Assembly: GCA_903871935.1 (NCBI GenBank)
Contig: CAIQIQ010000048.1
Span: 1 to 64,000, forward strand
Length of the DNA stretch: 64,000 bases
Origin: an uncultured Phycisphaerales bacterium
GTDB taxonomy: Bacteria > Planctomycetota > Phycisphaerae > Tepidisphaerales > Tepidisphaeraceae
Reading direction: 5' to 3'
Shown here: positions 1 through 6,945 of the stretch, piece after piece
How positions within the stretch are numbered: position 1 is the stretch's first letter
Layout of the letters: each line of letters begins with the position of its first letter
The notes under the pieces: model-generated
The model's database searches: none
What the model saw: only the letters and a program-made list of their open reading frames with translations
Told to the model about the DNA's origin: nothing
Program-made: the position numbers and the translations under genes

Positions 1-120
1 CTGGCGCGGTTCCGTCGTCTGGCAAAGGACTATGAGCGTCTGGCATCCACCGTTGCCGGGCTGCACCTGGTCGCGTTCGCCTGTGTGCTCTTGAGCCGAC
101 TCCTCGGAGACATCACGTGA
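1..120 (+). CDS. IS5-type transposase, C-terminal end (partial)
   Basis: The window opens inside a reading frame that ends in TGA at 118-120. The 39 visible residues include RFRRLAKDYERL followed by a hydrophobic tail (LHLVAFACVLLSRLL). This pattern is typical of the last helix region of IS5-group DDE transposases, which cut and paste their own element. The catalytic DDE core lies upstream of the window, so activity cannot be judged. The right end of the insertion sequence should lie just after the stop (roughly 121-145), but with the left end missing I cannot prove the inverted repeat. Family assignment rests on this short motif only. Confidence 0.6.
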   Translation: MARFRRLAKDYERLASTVAGLHLVAFACVLLSRLLGDIT

Positions 121-235
121 AGTGCATAACACGCTCTAGGCCAAGAGATGGACATCCGGTGGGAGACCTCCGGTATTCACAAACCGTCGCGACACGTCGC
201 CGTGGTATCCCGGCACTGCTTCGGCATCCAATAGA

Positions 236-258
236 GCAGCCCTCCTGACGAGGGCTGC
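236..258. terminator. Perfect hairpin, probable terminator of the PEP-CTERM gene
   Basis: Arms GCAGCCCTC and GAGGGCTGC (9 bp, perfect) enclose a 5-nt loop. It lies about 40 bp past the stop of the minus-strand PEP-CTERM gene and is followed on that strand by TCTATT, so the T tract is weak. The same 9-bp arms recur at 2263-2285. Confidence 0.5.
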
Positions 259-296
259 GATTTCAGAGCTCTTTTTTGCGCTGGTTCACCGCAGCG

Positions 297-1814
297 TTAT
301 GCGCGGGTGCGGCGTCTTCGCAACGCGAGCAATCCGCTAGCTGCCAGCGTGCCAATGATCGCTGGTTCGGGCACGGCGGCCACGACCTCGCCGGAGGGAA
401 GAATCGTCGCCCCGTATGTTCCGGGGGCGTAATTGGTCGGGTTGACAAAGCTGACCATGGCGAGTTGTCCCGTGCTCAGCCCGCCGGCTCCGAAGAGGAG
501 CTGGTCCGTTCCACCGCCAGCGGTCAATCCGCTCCAGTTGAGAATCTGAATCGAGCCGCTCCAAGTCTGCCCGCTGCTGTTGGCAAACGTGAGGATGGAC
601 GCTCCAGCGCCCATGTCGATGGTCGATGCCCCGCTATTGGTCAGCGTCGAGAGTGTCTCGCTGAAGCCATTCGTGTCCAGCGTGCCGCCGTTAAACGTGA
701 AAGCTGATCCATCGGCCATCTGGTTGGATGCCAGCAGGCGGATCTTGCCCGCTCCAGCGCCATTGCCCACCGTGATCGGCCCGCTGAGTGCGTTAACGCC
801 TGCAGTCTTGTTCAACTCCAGCGTGCCCCCGGTCACTGAAACGCTCGAGAGCACATTCGCACGCGTGCCAGCCAGCGTCTGAGTGCTGCCACCAGTCTTG
901 CTAAGGGCGAGTGCGTTGTTCACACCGAACGTTCCCGCGTAGCTGGTCGTGCCGGTGGTAGCCGCAAGCGTAAGTGTTCCTACTACTCCGGCGGGAACAG
1001 TGGCTCCACTGAAAATATCGGGTGTGGTAGCCGCACCGGACAATGACGCGATCGTCTCGTTGTTCCCAGGGCCGCCCATATTCCAGTCGCCGCCCTCGAA
1101 CTCGATATTCGCGGTATCAGCGATGGCATCGGAACTCGAGTTCTGAAGTCGTCCACCGTTGACAAGGATATTTCCGGTGATGCCGTTGTTGCCGGCGTTG
1201 CTTGCCACTTGGATACGGCCGGCGTTTAAGGTCGTAAGGCCGGTCCAGTTGGAGGCCCCACCAGCCGGCTCGATCGACAGGTAGCCGGGACCAGTCTTGG
1301 TGATGCCGTACGAGCCACCCGATTCTGTGATGGCGCCCCACAGCTTGATGTTGTAAGAGCTGCTTGCGACGTTGATGGTCAGGTTGTCTTGGAGGATGAC
1401 GTTGCACCGCATGTTGTCAGTGGCGGCCCCTGATGCGACATGGTTAATCTGCGCGCCACTACCGTTGTTGTTGAATGTGATCGTGCCGCCGCCGTTCGTT
1501 CCACTCACCCCAACCGCCTGATACACTCCACCTGTTTGAGTTGAGTCGCCCCAGTTGAGGATGCCGCACGTTGGGGAGCCCGAATACATTGACAGGGTAA
1601 CAGCCGCTGCGAAATCAATGTTCAGGTTCGCCACATCGCCAGGGGCGCTGGGATACGTTGATACGGTTCCCCAGTTGGCGGGGGCGTTCCAGTTTACGTT
1701 GGCACCGCCGCCACCTGTCCACGTATAGGTCGCAGCCGTCGATGTCTGCTGGGCCACCAAGCTGCCGACACCGACCACTGCGCACGCGATGATTCGCAAC
1801 GTGTTCTTCTTCAT
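297..1814 (-). CDS. PEP-CTERM autotransporter-repeat-like surface protein
   Basis: A 505-residue exported protein. The start was chosen at MKKNTLRII because it begins a clean signal peptide (hydrophobic core IIACAVVGVGSLVA, then QQTSTAATYTW); the open frame continues 25 codons further upstream without signal-peptide character. The body is low-complexity beta-rich sequence with GG/TNSG-type repeats typical of passenger-domain beta-helices. The C-terminus carries VPEP, a hydrophobic stretch (IIGTLAASGLLAL) and RRRRTRA, a PEP-CTERM sorting signal recognised in other bacteria by exosortase. It is probably displayed or released at the envelope. Substrate and role are not visible. It stands alone, between a transposase remnant and tRNA-Pro. 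Confidence 0.8.
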   Translation of the reverse strand: MKKNTLRIIACAVVGVGSLVAQQTSTAATYTWTGGGGANVNWNAPANWGTVSTYPSAPGDVANLNIDFAAAVTLSMYSGSPTCGILNWGDSTQTGGVYQAVGVSGTNGGGTITFNNNGSGAQINHVASGAATDNMRCNVILQDNLTINVASSSYNIKLWGAITESGGSYGITKTGPGYLSIEPAGGASNWTGLTTLNAGRIQVASNAGNNGITGNILVNGGRLQNSSSDAIADTANIEFEGGDWNMGGPGNNETIASLSGAATTPDIFSGATVPAGVVGTLTLAATTGTTSYAGTFGVNNALALSKTGGSTQTLAGTRANVLSSVSVTGGTLELNKTAGVNALSGPITVGNGAGAGKIRLLASNQMADGSAFTFNGGTLDTNGFSETLSTLTNSGASTIDMGAGASILTFANSSGQTWSGSIQILNWSGLTAGGGTDQLLFGAGGLSTGQLAMVSFVNPTNYAPGTYGATILPSGEVVAAVPEPAIIGTLAASGLLALRRRRTRA

Positions 1815-2045
1815 ACTCTGTGCCTTCACAAAACGACGTGAGATAAATCCAAGCCGCGCAGACCTCCTGCACCGCAAGTCAAAAACCATCCATTAAGACG
1901 TTGGCAGCTAAAGACTCACCAACTCTGTCGCAGTAACATACTGACGAGATTGCTGGGAATCAAGATAAATCACCGAATTCTGGCGCCTCGCGTCGGTCGA
2001 GCAGGAAGCTGGACTTTCTGTGGGCGGGGGCTTAGAACACTCCCC

Positions 2046-2183
2046 GCGACAGGTCGAAGGCCTAAGTCCTGCCGCCGTCGACATTCGGATTTTGCGTCCG
2101 GGGCGTAGCTCAGCTTGGATTAGAGCGGTCGCCGCGGCGACAGGTCGAAGGTTTGATGGCCGTCGACATTTGGATTTTGTGTC
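2046..2183 (+). repeat. tRNA-Pro-derived degenerate tandem units upstream of the true tRNA
   Basis: At 2099-2127 the acceptor 5' strand (CGGGGCG), TA and the whole D arm of the true tRNA-Pro are repeated exactly, 85 bp upstream of it. The anticodon arm is replaced by a 14-bp perfect palindrome, GTCGCCGCGGCGAC (2128-2141). The variable loop and the start of the T arm (AGGTCGAAGG) follow, then the unit decays. A further fragment, GCGACAGGTCGAAGG, lies at 2046-2060. The linker (GTCGACATT, GGATTTTG, GTC) is shared between units, so these look like decayed tandem duplications of a tRNA-containing unit. Confidence 0.7.
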
Positions 2184-2259
2184 CGGGGCGTAGCTCAGCT
2201 TGGATTAGAGCGCGTGGTTTGGGTCCACGAGGTCGAAGGTTCAAATCCTTTCGCCCCGA
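2184..2259 (+). tRNA. tRNA-Pro (anticodon TGG)
   Basis: The 76-nt sequence folds as a full cloverleaf. Acceptor CGGGGCG pairs perfectly with CGCCCCG; the D stem is GCTC/GAGC; the anticodon stem is CGTGG/CCACG with loop TTTGGGT (anticodon TGG); the T stem is GAAGG/CCTTT with loop TTCAAAT; the discriminator base is A. The 3' CCA is not encoded. It decodes CCA and other proline codons. It is the intact member of a cluster of tRNA-derived copies. Confidence 0.95.
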
Positions 2260-2262
2260 TTT

Positions 2263-2285
2263 GCAGCCCTCGCAAGGAGGGCTGC
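2263..2285 (+). terminator. Hairpin directly after tRNA-Pro
   Basis: Arms GCAGCCCTC and GAGGGCTGC (9 bp perfect) with loop GCAAG begin 4 nt after the tRNA. There is no U tract, so it may be a processing or rho-assisted stop. It has the same arms as the hairpin at 236-258, with a different loop. Confidence 0.4.
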
Positions 2286-2291
2286 TCGGCT

Positions 2292-2561
2292 ATGCCCGAG
2301 GCACCGTTCTATACGTACGTGCTCTATAGCGCGAAGTTGAAGCGCTGCTACACCGGATCAACGAACGACCTGCGCGCTCGTCTGCATCGGCACAACACCG
2401 GCCAGGGCCCCGCGACGAAGGCAGGGGTGCCTTGGGTTCTGGTCCACTGTGAACCCCATCCCAACCGCAGTGAAGCCACGAAGCGGGAGATGTACTTCAA
2501 GACTGGCAAAGGCCGTGATGAGGTCCGCCAGCGTGCGCGGGCGCAGCTCGGCTTGGATTAG
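2292..2561 (+). CDS. GIY-YIG domain protein (UPF0213-like)
   Basis: An 89-residue single-domain protein of the GIY-YIG nuclease superfamily. It shows YTYVLYSA at the N-terminus, CYTGSTNDLRARLHRHN with the conserved arginine region, then a WVLVHCE strand and a KREMYFKTGKGRDEV helix. The usual small stand-alone members are about 80-100 residues; their in vivo substrate is poorly known. The start ATG at 2292 begins MPEAPFYTYVLY; no strong ribosome binding site is visible, and the codon sits in the loop of a small CTCGG/CCGAG hairpin. The last codons (RAQLGLD) run into a third tRNA-Pro-derived copy. The gene is thus sandwiched between tRNA and tRNA fossil, which suggests insertion or duplication at this spot. 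Confidence 0.8.
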   Translation: MPEAPFYTYVLYSAKLKRCYTGSTNDLRARLHRHNTGQGPATKAGVPWVLVHCEPHPNRSEATKREMYFKTGKGRDEVRQRARAQLGLD

Positions 2562-2606
2562 AGCGGTCGCCGCGGCGACAGGTCGTCCGCCGCGGCGGAT
2601 CGCCCC
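2540..2606 (+). repeat. Third tRNA-Pro-derived copy with two GC palindromes
   Basis: The stretch keeps GCAGCTCGGCTTGGATTA, GAGCG (D arm) and the 3' acceptor CGCCCC, but the anticodon arm is the palindrome GTCGCCGCGGCGAC (2566-2579). The T arm is replaced by a second palindrome, TCCGCCGCGGCGGA (2586-2599). It overlaps the 3' end of the GIY-YIG gene. It is not a functional tRNA. Confidence 0.65.
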
Positions 2607-2755
2607 AATTTGTATCTCTTTAGCCATCCTTCCTTTATGGAGGAACGACCAGCCGATGGGCCATCTGCTTCCCTCCCTCCCACCTCACACACCTGTCCGC
2701 CGCTGGCATATCGGCCGTGCATTCATAGAATGACCGGCCTATAAAGGGACCACCA

Positions 2756-3949
2756 ATGTCCGCAAACAGCGATAATACGACCGTCCGCCAACTGAGCTAT
2801 GGCCTGCTCCCGGGGGGGCTGGATGAATCCATCGACGTGCAGACAGAAGAGATGCTCCTGAACATGGGGCCGCAGCACCCCTCCACCCATGGTGTGCTGC
2901 GCATCGTTCTACGCACCGATGGTGAACTGATTCTCGGCGCTGAGCCCCACATCGGCTACCTCCACCGCTGCAAAGAGAAGATCGCTGAGAACCTGAACTA
3001 CTACCAATATGTCGGCTACACCGACCGCCTCGACTATCTGGCGGCCATGAACAACAACCACGCCTGGGCAATGGCCGTCGAGAAACTGGCCGACATCCAG
3101 GTGCCCAAGCGAGCCGAATACATCCGCGTTATTTCCTCAGAACTCAACCGCATTGCCTCCCACCTGGTCTCGTTCGGCACTTATGGCCTGGACCTTGGCG
3201 GCTTTGCCCCGTTCCTCTATGCCTTCCGCGAACGCGAATACATCCTCGACCTCTTCGAGCAACTGTGCGGCGCCCGCCTGACTCTGTCCTATATCAACGT
3301 CGGCGGCGTCACCTGGGACCTGCCACCTGGCTTCCTGCAGAAGCTTGAGGAATTCGTCGACTACTTTGAGCCGAAGATCGCCGAGTACGACCAGCTCCTC
3401 ACCTACAACCACATCTTCATCAAGCGCACGGCGAACGTCGGCGTTATCTCCAGGGATGTGGCCACCCGCTACGCGATTTCCGGACCGATGGTCCGTGGCT
3501 CAGGGATCCCACTGGACCTGCGCCGCGATCGCCCCTATTCCGTCTACCCGGAGCTGCAGTTCGATGTCGCCGTCGGCCGCGGCGCCCAGGGCGCCCTTGG
3601 TGATTGCTGGGATCGATACTGGGTGAAGATGGAAGAGATGCGGCAGTGCTGCAAGATCCTCCGCCAGTGCATCAAGCAGATTCCCGCCGAAGGCCCGTTC
3701 CGCGCCAAACTGCCGCGTGCCATGCGCGTGCCGGCCGGCGAGGTCTATGCCGAATACGAGAATCCCCGCGGCCATCTCGGTTTCTACATTGAGAGCCAGG
3801 GCGGCACGATGCCATACCGCCTCAAGATCCGCGGCCCAAGCTTTGTGAACCTTGCCTGCTGCAGCGAACTCTGCCGCGGCGTACTGCTGGCCGACGTTCC
3901 CGCCATCATCGGCTCCATCGACGTTGTCATGGGTGAGGTGGATCGGTGA
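2756..3949 (+). CDS. nuoD: NADH-quinone oxidoreductase subunit D
   Basis: A 397-residue subunit of respiratory complex I; the 49-kDa type subunit in the peripheral arm helps form the quinone-binding site. Recognisable signatures are GPQHPSTHGVLRI near residue 38, IGYLHRCKEKI, YVGYTDRLDYLAAM, ERGI-region sequence, and the conserved C-terminus DVVMGEVDR. Length fits the family (about 390-420). The ATG follows AAAGGGACCACC. No other nuo gene is present in the window, so it appears detached from the usual nuoA-N operon. It is intact, with no missing conserved block that I can see. Confidence 0.95.
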   Translation: MSANSDNTTVRQLSYGLLPGGLDESIDVQTEEMLLNMGPQHPSTHGVLRIVLRTDGELILGAEPHIGYLHRCKEKIAENLNYYQYVGYTDRLDYLAAMNNNHAWAMAVEKLADIQVPKRAEYIRVISSELNRIASHLVSFGTYGLDLGGFAPFLYAFREREYILDLFEQLCGARLTLSYINVGGVTWDLPPGFLQKLEEFVDYFEPKIAEYDQLLTYNHIFIKRTANVGVISRDVATRYAISGPMVRGSGIPLDLRRDRPYSVYPELQFDVAVGRGAQGALGDCWDRYWVKMEEMRQCCKILRQCIKQIPAEGPFRAKLPRAMRVPAGEVYAEYENPRGHLGFYIESQGGTMPYRLKIRGPSFVNLACCSELCRGVLLADVPAIIGSIDVVMGEVDR

Positions 3950-3981
3950 GGGCTTGGATCAGCCCACCTGGGAGGGATACT

Positions 3982-4218
3982 ATGTTAGGGATGTACTGCA
4001 TGCAGCCACTGAAGGTAATCATCGAGAAGCACGCTGATGGCTATGTGGCCTATCCAGTCGGCATCAGCGGGGTCATCGTTGGCCAAGGCGATACCTACGA
4101 CCAAGCCCTGGCGGACGTAAAGTCCGCAATCCGATTTCACGTTGAGACGTTCGGGGCGGAGTCTCTGAGCGTGGACGAGCCGGTGATCGAGGCGTTCGTC
4201 GCCGAAGCAAGCGTGTAG
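3982..4218 (+). CDS. hicB: HicB-like antitoxin
   Basis: A 78-residue protein of the short HicB family (partial RNase-H fold). It contains the core KVIIEKHADGYVAYPV, followed by GDTYDQALADVKSAI and an acidic tail. HicB neutralises the mRNA interferase HicA. The start ATG at 3982 was chosen because GGAGGG lies 5 nt upstream (3971-3976); a further in-frame ATG at 4000 is also possible. It is followed 2 nt later by a hicA-like frame that is broken, so this antitoxin probably no longer has a working local partner. The order hicB-hicA is one of the two common arrangements. Confidence 0.8.
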   Translation: MLGMYCMQPLKVIIEKHADGYVAYPVGISGVIVGQGDTYDQALADVKSAIRFHVETFGAESLSVDEPVIEAFVAEASV

Positions 4219-4220
4219 CC

Positions 4221-4458
4221 ATGCCCAAGTTCCCTGTCGACGCACCGAAGAATCGCGTGCTGCGCGCTGCAGGCTCTGGGGTTCGAGATCGTTCGTGAGC
4301 GAGAGCACATCGCCTTGCGCAGGGCGAACGCCGACGGCACGACGACGCCTTTGACGATGCCCAACCACCCAACGATCAAGTCGGCCACGCTCCGCGCGAT
4401 CTGCCGACAATCCGACATCTCACGCGATGACTTCCTCCGCGCTTACGACAATGCATGA
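4221..4458 (+). pseudogene. hicA: HicA-like toxin, frameshifted
   Basis: The frame from ATG 4221 reads MPKFPVDAPKNRVLRA and then leaves homology and stops early. From about 4267 the adjacent frame continues with LQALGFEIVREREHIALRR, then TTPLTMPNHPTIKSATLRA, and ends in TGA at 4456-4458. Together they give a normal HicA of about 80 residues, including the conserved histidine (REREH). The break lies in TGCGCGCTGCAG; loss of one CG dinucleotide from a GC run would restore RALQALGF. As given, no full-length HicA RNase can be made without frameshifting. Confidence 0.8.
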
Positions 4459-4491
4459 GCATTGATGCAAGTTGAGTTCGGTTACAATGCC

Positions 4492-5130
4492 ATGATGACC
4501 TCGCATACCAGATCCCATTTCGCGCTTCTTCTTACTGCCCTGGCCTATCTCATCTGGTCCGGCATCCATCCCAACGGCCACTTCAACTGGCTCATGGAAA
4601 CCGCGCCTGCCATGATCGGCGGCGTCATCCTCCTCGCTACCTACCGCCGCTTCCCACTGACTACCCTCAACTACTTCCTGATCTGGCTGTTCTCGCTCAT
4701 CCTCATGACCGGCGGCCACTACACCTACGCCGAAGTCCCCATCGGCAACTGGGCTCGAGATACGTTTGGCCTTTCCCGCAACCACTTTGATCGCCTCGGC
4801 CATTTCTTCCAAGGCGTCATCCCCGCCATGGTCGCCCGCGAACTGCTGCTTCGCACCAGCCCGCTAAAAGCCGGCAAGTGGCTCTTCATCATTTGCATCA
4901 GCATTGCCCTCGCCATCAGCGCTTCCTACGAACTGTTTGAATGGCGCTACGCCGTCACCTTTGGCGGCAAGCAGGCCGATGACTTCCTCGGTTCACAAGG
5001 CGACGTCTGGGATGCCCAGCAAGACATGTTCATGGCCCTCTGCGGCGCGATCGTCTCGCAACTGCTCCTTCCGCGCCTGCACACCCGCCAGCTTGCATCA
5101 CTGGCGCCAAACCCACCTGAAGCGGCGTGA
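4492..5130 (+). CDS. DUF2238 (YjdF-like) integral membrane protein
   Basis: A 212-residue inner-membrane protein with five to six hydrophobic segments (for example FALLLTALAYLIW, AMIGGVILLATY, YFLIWLFSLILM, WLFIICISIALAIS). It carries the family blocks HYTYAEVPIGNWARD, NHFDRLGHFFQG, and FGGKQADDF with GSQGDVWDAQQDM. Length fits the family. Biochemical function is unknown for this family; conserved His, Asp and Glu residues near the membrane surface suggest metal or substrate binding (inference). The start is either of the adjacent ATGs at 4492/4495; no clear ribosome binding site is visible. It separates two broken toxin-antitoxin modules. Confidence 0.8.
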   Translation: MMTSHTRSHFALLLTALAYLIWSGIHPNGHFNWLMETAPAMIGGVILLATYRRFPLTTLNYFLIWLFSLILMTGGHYTYAEVPIGNWARDTFGLSRNHFDRLGHFFQGVIPAMVARELLLRTSPLKAGKWLFIICISIALAISASYELFEWRYAVTFGGKQADDFLGSQGDVWDAQQDMFMALCGAIVSQLLLPRLHTRQLASLAPNPPEAA

Positions 5131-5159
5131 CCGGCGGAATCGACAATTGCTATCGGCCG

Positions 5160-5179
5160 TATAATCCATGACGTATAAT
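5160..5179 (+). promoter_or_regulatory. Two perfect -10 hexamers upstream of the DUF433 gene
   Basis: TATAAT occurs twice, at 5160-5165 and 5174-5179, each within GTATAATC. Neither has a good -35 at normal spacing. The second would place the transcription start only a few bases before the ATG at 5189. Candidate promoter for the DUF433/DUF5615 module. Confidence 0.35.
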
Positions 5180-5188
5180 CAGGGCAGT

Positions 5189-5410
5189 ATGCTGGACTGG
5201 AGCGAATGTACATCGGTGGAGCGATCTCCTGACGTCGTGAGCGGAGCGTGGGTATTTCGCGGTACGCGCGTGCCAGTAAAGGCTTTGTTTGAGAATCTCG
5301 AGGCTGGCGCCAGGATTGATGAGTTCCTCTCCTGGTTCCCGGGCGTGCAGCGGCAGCAGGTTGAAGCGGTGTTGGAGCACGCTGGCAAGAGTCTCGCGGA
5401 AACGACATAA
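5189..5410 (+). CDS. DUF433 domain antitoxin
   Basis: A 73-residue protein with the DUF433 signature: DWSECTSVERSPDVVSGAWV, then FRGTRVPVKALFENLEAGA and IDEFLSWFPGV, a winged-helix-like fold related to VapB-type antitoxins. DUF433 genes are commonly paired with a downstream DUF5615 PIN-like toxin, as here. Start ATG 5189 fits the family N-terminus MLDWSE; an in-frame ATG at 5168 would add seven residues. The antitoxin frame is intact, while its partner is not. Confidence 0.75.
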   Translation: MLDWSECTSVERSPDVVSGAWVFRGTRVPVKALFENLEAGARIDEFLSWFPGVQRQQVEAVLEHAGKSLAETT

Positions 5411-5422
5411 GCGGGAGTCGAT

Positions 5423-5736
5423 GTGCGGATTCTCTTTGATCAAGGCACTCCGGTACCACTTCGCAATGAGCTTCACGGCCATGAGATGACCACGGCATAC
5501 GAGGCCGGCTGGGCGGAGTTGCGTAACGGCGATTTGATCAGGCGCTCTGGGGCACAGCTGATCTCTTGATCACCACGGATAAGAACATTCGTTATCAGCA
5601 GAACCTGACTGGCCGACGGATTGCCATCCTGGTGTTGCCCACAACAAGCTGGCCGAAGATTCGAGAGCATGTCGTCCAAGTGCGGGAGGCTATTGCGGCC
5701 ATTGAACCCGGCGGGTTCACTGAGTTGCAGTTCTGA
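5423..5736 (+). pseudogene. DUF5615 PIN-like toxin, frameshifted
   Basis: A GTG start at 5423, preceded by GGGAG (5413-5417), opens RILFDQGTPVPLRNEL, then HGHEMTTAYEAGWAELRNGD, typical of DUF5615 PIN-like nucleases with an early aspartate. Near 5538-5541 the frame is lost and hits TGA shortly after. Homology resumes in the next frame as ALWGTADLLITTDKNIRYQQ, then NLTGRRIAILVLPTTSW, and runs to TGA at 5734-5736. A single missing base (AGG where AAGG or similar is expected) explains the break. Joined, the protein would have about 104 residues, the usual length. Confidence 0.75.
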
Positions 5737-5743
5737 TAGTCTT

Positions 5744-6745
5744 TCAGCCGCCCTGCAACGCTTCCCGCGCGTGCGTGGCAAACTCCGGATCGCGCAGCAT
5801 CGCCGTGCCCACGGCGGCAAAGTCGGCGTGGTTTTCGGCAATCAGACGCTGGGCATCGGCCGGAGTGCGCAGGCCCCCCGCGATCATCAGCGGTAGCCGC
5901 GTGAGTTCGCGGCAGTAATGCCCAAGGGTCTTATCCGTGTCAAAGTACCCGCGGTATGCGCCATCTGTGGAGAGGTGCAGCAGGTCTATGCCCGAGGCTT
6001 CCAGCCCGTGGACGACGGCGCAAAGGTCCTCAAGCGTATAGCCCTCATCTCGCTTCGTAAATGGGCTGATGCGGCAGAAGATCAGGGCCTTCTCGCCGAT
6101 GCGCTCGCGCACGAGCTGGCAGGTCTCCAGGAGCATGCGCATCCGGCCGGCAGCGCTGCGGCCGTAGGTGTCGGTGCGGTGGTTGCGCTGGCGCATGAGG
6201 AAGGAGTCCAGCAGATACCCATGCGCCCCGTGGATCTCGACGGCATGGAAACCCGCGGCCACAGCGCGCTCGGCCGCATCGGCGAAGTGCGCCTGGATCG
6301 TACGGATCTGGGCGAGCGTAAGTTTGCGCGGCAGCGCAGCCTTGTCATTGGCGGGGATGGCCGAGGGAGCCAGAAGGTGGCCGCCGCACAGGTCGGCCGA
6401 GCTTTGCGGCCCGCCGTGGACAAGTTGGATGCAGGCGATGCCTCCGGCCGACCGAATTCCTGAGGCCAGCAAAGCGAGGTCAGCAATATGTTCATCGGCG
6501 TAAAGGTTAAAGCCGTTGCCCCACACCCGGCCGGTGGCATCAACCGCCGTTGCTTCCACGATGATCGTCCCCGTGCCAGCACGGACCCGGCGGGCATAGT
6601 GCTCGACGACCGGGGGTGTGACCCGGCCCGCAGTAACGCTGACTTCCTCGGACATCTCGCCGACGAAACGGACCATCGGCGGCATGGCCAGGCGGTTAGC
6701 GAACTGCACGTGCTTGATGGTGATGGGTGAGAAGAGATTGGCCAT
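5744..6745 (-). CDS. Old-yellow-enzyme family NADH:flavin oxidoreductase
   Basis: A 333-residue FMN-dependent TIM-barrel oxidoreductase. It begins LFSPITIKHVQFANRLAMPP (FMN-binding start of the barrel), has CIQLVHGG, then AVEIHGAHGYLLDSFL with the active-site HGAH block and NHRTDTYGRS, and near the end LMIAGGLRTPADAQRLI with AAVGTAMLRDPEF for phosphate binding. Members reduce activated C=C bonds using NAD(P)H; the true substrate cannot be told. It is slightly short for the family (about 340-370). The start at 6745 has GGAG about 9 nt upstream. It is transcribed convergently with the broken DUF5615 gene, alone in its unit. Confidence 0.85.
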   Translation of the reverse strand: MANLFSPITIKHVQFANRLAMPPMVRFVGEMSEEVSVTAGRVTPPVVEHYARRVRAGTGTIIVEATAVDATGRVWGNGFNLYADEHIADLALLASGIRSAGGIACIQLVHGGPQSSADLCGGHLLAPSAIPANDKAALPRKLTLAQIRTIQAHFADAAERAVAAGFHAVEIHGAHGYLLDSFLMRQRNHRTDTYGRSAAGRMRMLLETCQLVRERIGEKALIFCRISPFTKRDEGYTLEDLCAVVHGLEASGIDLLHLSTDGAYRGYFDTDKTLGHYCRELTRLPLMIAGGLRTPADAQRLIAENHADFAAVGTAMLRDPEFATHAREALQGG

Positions 6746-6903
6746 GAGAAAAGACTCCAGTAAAGCATCGGTATGGTCGGGCAAGGCGGCGGCGGGATCA
6801 AGCGCATTGTCCGCCTGATGTGACAGTACCTGCCGGTAACTCTCAGGATTGCGTTTGATTTCCGGCGGAATGGCGGAAACAATTACTCTGTCAGCCCGCT
6901 TTT

Positions 6904-6920
6904 TGCGTAGATTCTACGCA
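6904..6920. promoter_or_regulatory. Perfect 17-bp palindrome, candidate operator
   Basis: TGCGTAGATTCTACGCA is a perfect inverted repeat (8-bp arms, one central base), 25 bp upstream of the ATG at 6946. Size, symmetry and position fit a dimeric repressor site. It could also control the divergent oxidoreductase starting at 6745. Confidence 0.45.
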
Positions 6921-6945
6921 GGCAATTCAAGAGAAGGAGAAAAGT

